Shown: positions 56,801 to 64,000 of the stretch, piece by piece | How positions within the stretch are numbered: position 1 is the stretch's first letter | How the letters are laid out: the number at the start of each line of letters is the position of its first letter | DNA from: Hippophae tibetana | Taxonomy: Eukaryota > Streptophyta > Magnoliopsida > Rosales > Elaeagnaceae | DNA: 64,000 nucleotides | NCBI GenBank assembly: GCA_037013495.1 | Contig: CM072810.1 | Coordinates: forward strand, 30,595,843 to 30,659,842 | Reading direction: 5' to 3' | Program-made: the position numbers and the translations under genes | The notes under the pieces: generated by a model | Databases searched by the model: none | What the model was told of the DNA's origin: nothing | Seen by the model: only the letters and a program-made list of their open reading frames with translations

Positions 56801-58196
56801 GAAATGCTAAATTATCTAAACACGTCATTTATTAATAATTACTTAAATTAATAAATATATTATCAAATTATCATAACAGTTATAAATAAAACTATGAATG
56901 TATCTAAATTTAAGTCTAATATAAAAATAAATGCAATGGTTGTTGCAACCCAATGCATGAGTTATTATTGTTTCACGCAGGACTTGGGTTTGAAACCCTC
57001 AATAAACATAGTTTTTGATTTTTTTTTAAAAGAACATCTTCAACCTCTAGTCGGGTCAACTCTACTCGGTTTTGACTACAGGGGAAACCCATCCATATTT
57101 CACTATTATGGGGACAAAATTCGACCTTCTTTTTATCAGAGTTTTATTTTCAAGTGATTCATGGTCTCATTTTGAATCAAAAACGTCATTTTAAATAAAA
57201 AGTTAATGAATGATTCAAATGAATGCTCACGATAAATTGGATTTATTTTCTTCATTATTTTTCAAGTTTAAATTAACAGAATCACTCTGAATTCAATATT
57301 GACACAATTTATAATTTTCAGCACTTACACAGGATTTCCAATAAATTTTTGATTTGATGCTCTCTCTAGTTTCTCAAACTTACTCTTTACTTTCTAATGG
57401 TGTATATGAATGAAAGAGTGAAAAGTGAGAGAACTTGATGCCTTTATAAAGGCTATGTCATCACGAACCTCGTATAGCTTTGTTACCTACGTATGGTTTC
57501 AACGAAAACTAAGGGCATTAAAACTATTTTTATAAATATTAAGGATATATATGAAAATATGCTAAAATAAGTGACATCACTAACACTTTTTTTTAATAAA
57601 TATATGCTCCTTTTGAATAACAATTAAACACTACTTTAAATTAATTAGTTAAAAGAATATCAATCTACATTTAAAGAAAGAAATTTTGAAATATTACAAA
57701 ATTCTTAATTAACAATAATATAAATTTTTATAACTCACACACCAAAACACACGTATACCTTAGAAAAGATTCAAACTCGCTACATTGAATGCTTTCAAAA
57801 AGTACCTAATCATGCTACAAGACAATTAGCTAATATCAATAATTAGAATTAGGAAAAAAAATGCTAAATTATCTGAACACGTCATTTATTAATAATTACT
57901 TAATTTAATAAATATATAATCAAATTATCATAAGTGTTAAAAATAAAACTATGAATGCATCTAAATTTAATTCTAATATTAAAATAAATGCAATGGTTGT
58001 TGCAACCCAATGCATGAGTTATTATTGTTTCACGCAGGACTTGGGTTCGACACCCTCAATAAACATAGTTTTTTATTTTTTTTAAAAGAACATCTTCAAC
58101 CTCTAGTCGGGTCAACTCTACTCGGTTTTGAGTCCAGGGCAAACCCCTCCGTATTTCACTATTATGGGGACGAAATTCGACATTCATTTTATCAGA
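53811..58196. repeat. Higher-order repeat, 4 monomers (4386 bp), copy 2
   Basis: Landmarks are at 54768, 55875, 56987 and 58044, each exactly 4386 bp after its partner. The match to the first copy continues to about 58242, where 'acgtcattt' becomes 'acgtcaattt', so the tandem repeat spans just over two units. The shortened monomer junction is repeated at 57503-57508. Near-identity points to a very recent duplication. A duplicated assembly join would look the same. Confidence 0.96.
57498..57514. other. Deletion junction (~56 bp), copy 2
   Basis: Identical to the junction 4386 bp upstream; it was inherited by duplication of the four-monomer unit. Confidence 0.92.
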
Positions 58197-61100
58197 GTTT
58201 TATTTTCGAGTGATTCATGGTCTCATTTTGAATCAAAAACGTCAATTTAAATAAAAAGTTAATGAATGATTCAAATGAATGCTCACGATAAATTGGATTT
58301 ATTTTCTTCATTGTTTTTCAAGTTTAAATTAACAGAATCACTCTAAATTCAATATTGACACAATTTATAATTTTCAGCACTTACACGAGAATTTCAATAA
58401 ATTTTTTGATTTGATGCTCTCACTAGTTTCTCAAACTTACTCTTTACTTTCAAATTGTGTATATGAATGAATGAGGGAAAAGTGAGAGAACCTGATTATA
58501 AAGGCTCTCTCATCACAAACCTCGTATAGCTTTGTAACCAAGGTACGGTTTTAACGAAACCGAACCGTTACCACCATCCATCGTTCTGTTGCACTACTTT
58601 CATGTTATAATAAAAACTATGGGCATTAAAACTATTTTTATAAATATTAAGGATATATACGAAAATATGCTTAAATAAGGGACATCACTAACACTTTTTT
58701 TTAATAAATATATGCTCCTTTTGAATAACAATTAAGCACTACTTTAAATTAATTAGTTAAAAGAATATCAATCTACATTTAAAGAAAGAAATTTTGAAAT
58801 ATTAAAAAATTCTAAATTAACAATAATATAAATTTTTATAACTCACACACCAAAACACACGTATACCTTAGAAAAGATTCAAACTCGCTACATTGAATGC
58901 TTTCAAAAAGTACCTAATCATGCTACAAGACAATTAGCTAATATCAATAATTAGAATTAGGAAAAAATATGCTAAATTATCTGAACACGTCATTTATTAA
59001 TAATTACTTAATTTAATAAATATATAATCAAATTATGATAAGTGTTATAAATAAAACTATGAATGTATCTAAATTTAATTCTAATATTAAAATAAATGCA
59101 ATGGTTGTTGCAACCCAATGCATGAGTTATTATTGTTTCACGCAGGACTTGGGTTCGAAACCCTCAATAAACATAGTTTTTGATTTTTTTTAAAAGAACA
59201 TCTTCAACCTCTAGTCGGGTCAACTCTACTCGGTTTTGACTCCAGGGCAAACCCCTCCGTATTTCACTATTATGGGGACGAAATTCGACATTCTTTTTAT
59301 CAGAGTTTTTTTTTCGAGTGTTCATGGTCTCATTTTGAATCAAAAACGTCAATTTAAATAAAAAGTTAATGAATGATTCAAATGAATGCTCACGATAAAT
59401 TGGATTTATTTTCTTCATTGTTTTTCAAGTTTAAATTAACAGAATCACTCTAAATTCAATATTGACACAATTTATAATTTTCAGCACTTACACGAGAATT
59501 TCAATAAATTTTTGATTTGATGCTCTCACTAGTTTCTCAAACTTACTCTTTACTTTCTAATTGTGTATATGAATGAATGAGGGAAAAGTGAGAGAACCTG
59601 ATTATAAAGGCTCTCTCATCACAAACCTCGTATAGCTTTGTAACCAACGTACGGTTTCAACGAAACCGAACCGTTACCACCATCCATCGTTCTGTTGCAC
59701 TACTTTCATGTTATAATAAAAACTATGGGCATTAAAACTATTTTTATAAATATTAAGGATATATACGAAAATATGCTTAAATAAGGGACATCACTAACAC
59801 TTTTTTTTAATAAATATATGCTTCTTTTCAATAACAATTAAACACTACTTTAAATTAATTACTTAAAAGAATATCAATCTACATTTAAAGAAAGAAATTT
59901 TGAAATAATAAAAAATTCTAAATTAACAATAATATAAATTTTTATAACTCACACACCAAAACACACATATACCTTAGAAAAGATTCAAACTCGCTACATT
60001 GATTGCTTTCAAAAAGTACCTAATCATGCTACAAGACAATTAGCTAATATCAATAATTAGAATTAGGAAAAAATATGCTAAATTATCTGAACACGTCATT
60101 TATTAATAATTACTTAATTTAATAAATATATAATCCAATTATGATAAGTGTTATAAATAAAACTATGAATGTATCTAAATTTAATTCTAATATTAAAATA
60201 AATGCAATGGTTGTTGCAACCCAATGCATGAGTTATTATTGTTTCACGCAGGACTTTGGTTCGAAACCCTCAATAAACATAGTTTTTGATTTTTTTTAAA
60301 AGAACATCTTCAACCTCTAGTCGGGTCAACTCTACTCGGTTTTGACTCCAGGGCAAACCCCTCCATATTTCACTATTATGGGGACGAAATTCGACATTCT
60401 TTTTATTAGAGTTTTATTTTCGAGTGATTCATGGTCTCATTTTGAATCAAAAACGTCAATTTAAATAAAAAGTTAATGAATGATTCAAATGAATGCTCAC
60501 GATAAATTCGATTTATTTTCTTCATTGTTTTTCAAGTTTAAATTAACAGAATCACTCTAAATTCAATATTGACACAATTTATAATTTACAGCACGTACAC
60601 GAGAATTTCAATAAATTTTTGATTTGATGCTCTCACTAGTTTCTCAAACTTACTCTTTACTTTCTAATTGTGTAAATGAATGAATGAGGGAAAAGTGAGG
60701 GAACCTGATTATAAAGGCTCTCTCATCACAAACCTCGTATAGCTTTGTAACCAACGTACGGTTTCAACGAAACCGAACCGTTACCACCATCCATCGTTCT
60801 GTTGCACTACTTTCATGTTATAATAAAAACTATGGGCATTAAAACTATTTTTATAAATATTAAGGATATATACGAAAATATGCTTAAATAAGGGACATCA
60901 CTAACACTTTTTTTAATAAATATATGCTCCTTTTGAATAACAATTAAACACTACTTTAAATTAATTAGTTAAAAGAATATCAATCTACATTTAAAGAAAG
61001 AAATTTTGAAATATTAAAAAATTCTAAATTAACAATAATATAAATTTTTATAACTCACACACCAAAACACACGTATACCTTAGAAAAGATTCAAACTCGC

Positions 61101-64000
61101 TACATTGATTGCTTTCAAAAAGTACCTAATCATGCTACAAGACAATTAGCTAATATCAATAATTAGAATTAGGAAAAAATATGCTAAATTATCTGAACAC
61201 GTCATTTATTAATAATTACTTAATTTAATAAATATATAATCAAATTATGATAAGTGTTATAAATAAAACTATGAATGTATCTAAATTTAATTCTAATATT
61301 AAAATAAATGCAATGGTTGTTGCAACCCAATGCATGAGTTATTATTGTTTCACGCAGGACTTGGGTTCGAAACCCTCAATAAACATAGTTTTTGATTTTT
61401 TTTAAAAGAACATCTTCAACCTCTAGTCGGGTCAACTCTACTCGGTTTTGACTCCAGGGCAAACCCCTCCGTATTTCACTATTATGGGGACGAAATTCGA
61501 CATTCTTTTTATCAGAGTTTTTTTTTCGAGTGATTCATGGTCTCATTTTGAATCAAAAACGTCAATTTAAATAAAAAGTTAATGAATGATTCAAATGAAT
61601 GCTCACGATAAATTGGATTTATTTTCTTCATTGTTTTTCAAGTTTAAATTAACAGAATCACTCTAAATTCAATATTGACACAATTTATAATTTTCAGCAC
61701 TTACACGAGAATTTCAATAAATTTTTGATTTGATGCTCTCACTAGTTTCTCAAACTTACTCTTTACTTTCTAATTGTGTATATGAATGAATGAGGGAAAA
61801 GTGAGAGAACCTGATTATAAAGGCTCTCTCATCACAAACCTCGTATAGCTTTGTAACCAACGTACGGTTTCAACGAAACCGAACCGTTACCACCATCCAT
61901 CGTTCTGTTGCACTACTTTCATGTTATAATAAAAACTATGGGCATTAAAACTATTTTTATAAATATTAAGGATATATACGAAAATATGCTTAAATAAGGG
62001 ACATCACTAACACTTTTTTTTAATAAATATATGCTTCTTTTCAATAACAATTAAACACTACTTTAAATTAATTACTTAAAAGAATATCAATCTACATTTA
62101 AAGAAAGAAATTTTGAAATAATAAAAAATTCTAAATTAACAATAATATAAATTTTTATAACTCACACACCAAAACACACATATACCTTAGAAAAGATTCA
62201 AACTCGCTACATTGATTGCTTTCAAAAAGTACCTAATCATGCTACAAGACAATTAGCTAATATCAATAATTAGAATTAGGAAAAAATATGCTAAATTATC
62301 TGAACACGTCATTTATTAATAATTACTTAATTTAATAAATATATAATCCAATTATGATAAGTGTTATAAATAAAACTATGAATGTATCTAAATTTAATTC
62401 TAATATTAAAATAAATGCAATGGTTGTTGCAACCCAATGCATGAGTTATTATTGTTTCACGCAGGACTTTGGTTCGAAACCCTCAATAAACATAGTTTTT
62501 GATTTTTTTTAAAAGAACATCTTCAACCTCTAGTCGGGTCAACTCTACTCGGTTTTGACTCCAGGGCAAACCCCTCCATATTTCACTATTATGGGGACGA
62601 AATTCGACATTCTTTTTATCAGAGTTTTATTTTCGAGTGATTCATGGTCTCATTTTGAATCAAAAACGTCAATTTAAATCAAAAGTTAATGAATGATTCA
62701 AATGAATGCTCACGATAAATTCGATTTATTTTCTTCATTGTTTTTCAAGTTTAAATTAACAGAATCACTCTAAATTCAATATTGACACAATTTATAATTT
62801 ACAGCACGTACACGAGAATTTCAATAAATTTTTGATTTGATGCTCTCACTAGTTTCTCAAACTTACTTTTTACTTTCTAATTGTGTAAATGAATGAATGA
62901 GGGAAAAGTGAGGGAACCTGATTATAAAGGCTCTCTCATCACAAACCTCGTATAGCTTTGTAACCAACGTACGGTTTCAACGAAACCGAACCGTTACCAC
63001 CATCCATCGTTCTGTTGCACTACTTTCATGTTATAATAAAAATTATGGGCATTAAAACTATTTTTATAAATATTAAGGATATATACGAAAATATGCTTAA
63101 ATAAGGGACATCACTAACACTTTTTTTAATAAATATATGCTCCTTTTGAATAACAATTAAACACTACTTTAAATTAATTAGTTAAAAGAATATCAATCTA
63201 CATTTAAAGAAAGAAATTTTGAAATATTAAAAAATTCTAAATTAACAATAATATAAATTTTTATAACTCACACACCAAAACACACGTATACCTTAGAAAA
63301 GATTCAAACTCGCTACATTGATTGCTTTCAAAAAGTACCTAATCATGCTACAAGACAATTAGCTAATATCAATAATTAGAATTAGGAAAAAATATGCTAA
63401 ATTATCTGAACACGTCATTTATTAATAATTACTTAATTTAATAAATATATAATCAAATTATGATAAGTGTTATAAATAAAACTATGAATGTATCTAAATT
63501 TAATTCTAATATTAAAATAAATGCAATGGTTGTTGCAACCCAATGCATGAGTTATTATTGTTTCACGCAGGACTTGGGTTCGAAACCCTCAATAAACATA
63601 GTTTTTGATTTTTTTTAAAAGAACATCTTCAACCTCTAGTCGGGTCAACTCTACTCGGTTTTGACTTCAGGGCAAACCCCTCCGTATTTCACTATTATGG
63701 GGACGAAATTCGACATTCTTTTTATCAGAGTTTTATTTTCGAGTGATTCATGGTCTCATTTTGAATCAAAAACTTCATTTTAAATAAAAAGTTAATGAAT
63801 GATTCAAATGAATGCTCACGATAAATTGGATTTATTTTCTTCATTGTTTTTCAAGTTTAAATTAACAGAATCACTCTAAATTCAATATTGACACAATTTA
63901 TAATTTTTAGCACTTACACGAGAATTTCAATAAATTTTTGATTTGATGCTCTCTCTAGTTTCTCAAACTTACTCTTTACTTTCGAATGGTGTATATGAAT
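58197..64000. repeat. Satellite block 9: dimers of ~2213 bp, monomers 54-58
   Basis: Landmarks are at 59152, 60258, 61364, 62471 and 63577. Monomers 55 and 57 share 'gactttggttcg', 'ataatccaattatg' and 'cttcttttcaat', at a shift of about 2213 bp. Monomers 54, 56 and 58 share the alternative states. All five have GGTTG/CAACC in the small hairpin before the B box. The last 230 bases drift from the dimer pattern ('aaacttcatttt', 'ctctctagtttc', 'ttcgaatggtg'). The array runs off the window. Confidence 0.93.

Larger units (their letters stand above)
1..64000. repeat. Tandem satellite array, ~1.11-kb monomer, 58 landmarks
   Basis: Every part of the window aligns with itself at shifts of about 1106-1114 bp. 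The landmark GGTTCGAAACC (or a one- or two-base variant) occurs 58 times, from 450 to 63587. The only large departures in spacing are 1082 bp (monomer 4 to 5), 1093 bp (24 to 25) and 1057 bp (48 to 49, and its copy 52 to 53). Each is explained mainly by a small deletion described separately. No transposon, gene, telomere repeat or unique DNA breaks the array. I saw no clear shorter sub-repeat inside the monomer. The family is not one I recognise. Plant nuclear heterochromatin is the likeliest source. Chromosomal position (centromere, knob or subtelomere) cannot be judged from this window. Confidence 0.98.

Noticed and set aside
1-64000. CRISPR array
   Set aside because: The repeat is about 1.1 kb with no short repeat/unique spacer alternation, and the context looks eukaryotic.
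1-64000. Ribosomal DNA or 5S gene cluster
   Set aside because: No recognisable rRNA sequence occurs in any monomer, and the internal boxes are tRNA-type (A/B), not the 5S A/IE/C arrangement.
1-64000. LTR retrotransposon or other mobile element array
   Set aside because: I saw no TG...CA long terminal repeats with target-site duplications, no primer-binding site, and no reverse transcriptase, integrase or transposase frame. The units abut head to tail.
1-64000. Centromeric identity
   Set aside because: Higher-order repeats are compatible with a centromere but also with knobs and subtelomeres. Nothing in the sequence alone decides it.

Overview
The whole window is one uninterrupted tandem array of a non-coding, AT-rich satellite (roughly 70% A+T by eye) with a monomer of about 1.11 kb. 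I located 58 copies using one invariant landmark, the 11-base box GGTTCGAAACC. Its first copy is at 450-460 and its last at 63577-63587, a mean spacing of about 1107 bp. Spacing is mostly 1111-1114 bp on the left and mostly 1106-1112 bp on the right. No other sequence interrupts the array, and neither edge of the array lies in the window. I found no credible protein-coding gene. The recurring 60-88 residue open frames are the same satellite segment read again and again on both strands.

The source is most likely nuclear heterochromatin of a flowering plant (inference, moderate confidence). Supporting this are the tRNA-like box typical of plant repeats, a large AT-rich satellite with higher-order structure, and C-to-T/G-to-A decay at a CpG and perhaps at CHG sites, as expected of methylated plant DNA. 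I do not recognise the family, and the window does not show whether it is centromeric, pericentromeric or subtelomeric.

Layout: (1) 1-10225, nine heterogeneous monomers. (2) 10226-11970, a recent single-monomer duplication. (3) 11971-17390, mosaic monomers. (4) 17391-24068, three dimers of exactly 2226 bp. (5) 24069-31239, mixed monomers, where a diagnostic 5-bp deletion first appears. (6) 31240-48977, two copies of an 8-monomer unit of about 8869 bp, itself built of dimers. (7) 48978-49424, a short bridge. (8) 49425-58242, two almost identical copies of a 4386-bp, 4-monomer unit. (9) 58243-64000, dimers of about 2213 bp. The array therefore shows nested amplification (1, 2, 4 and 8 monomers), local conversion patches, and at least one deletion copied along with its unit.

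Each monomer carries, in order: a minus-strand tRNA-like segment; a TGACGT motif; a very AT-rich stretch; a plus-strand tRNA-like unit (small hairpin at the degenerate A-box position, strong B box, then T5 and T8 runs like an RNA polymerase III terminator); a second TGACGT motif; a 14-bp palindrome GCCTTTATAAAGGC; and a hairpin CGGTTTCAACGAAACCG. The most interesting possibility is that the satellite is a regularly spaced array of B-box (TFIIIC-type) sites, with a potential short Pol III transcript per monomer.
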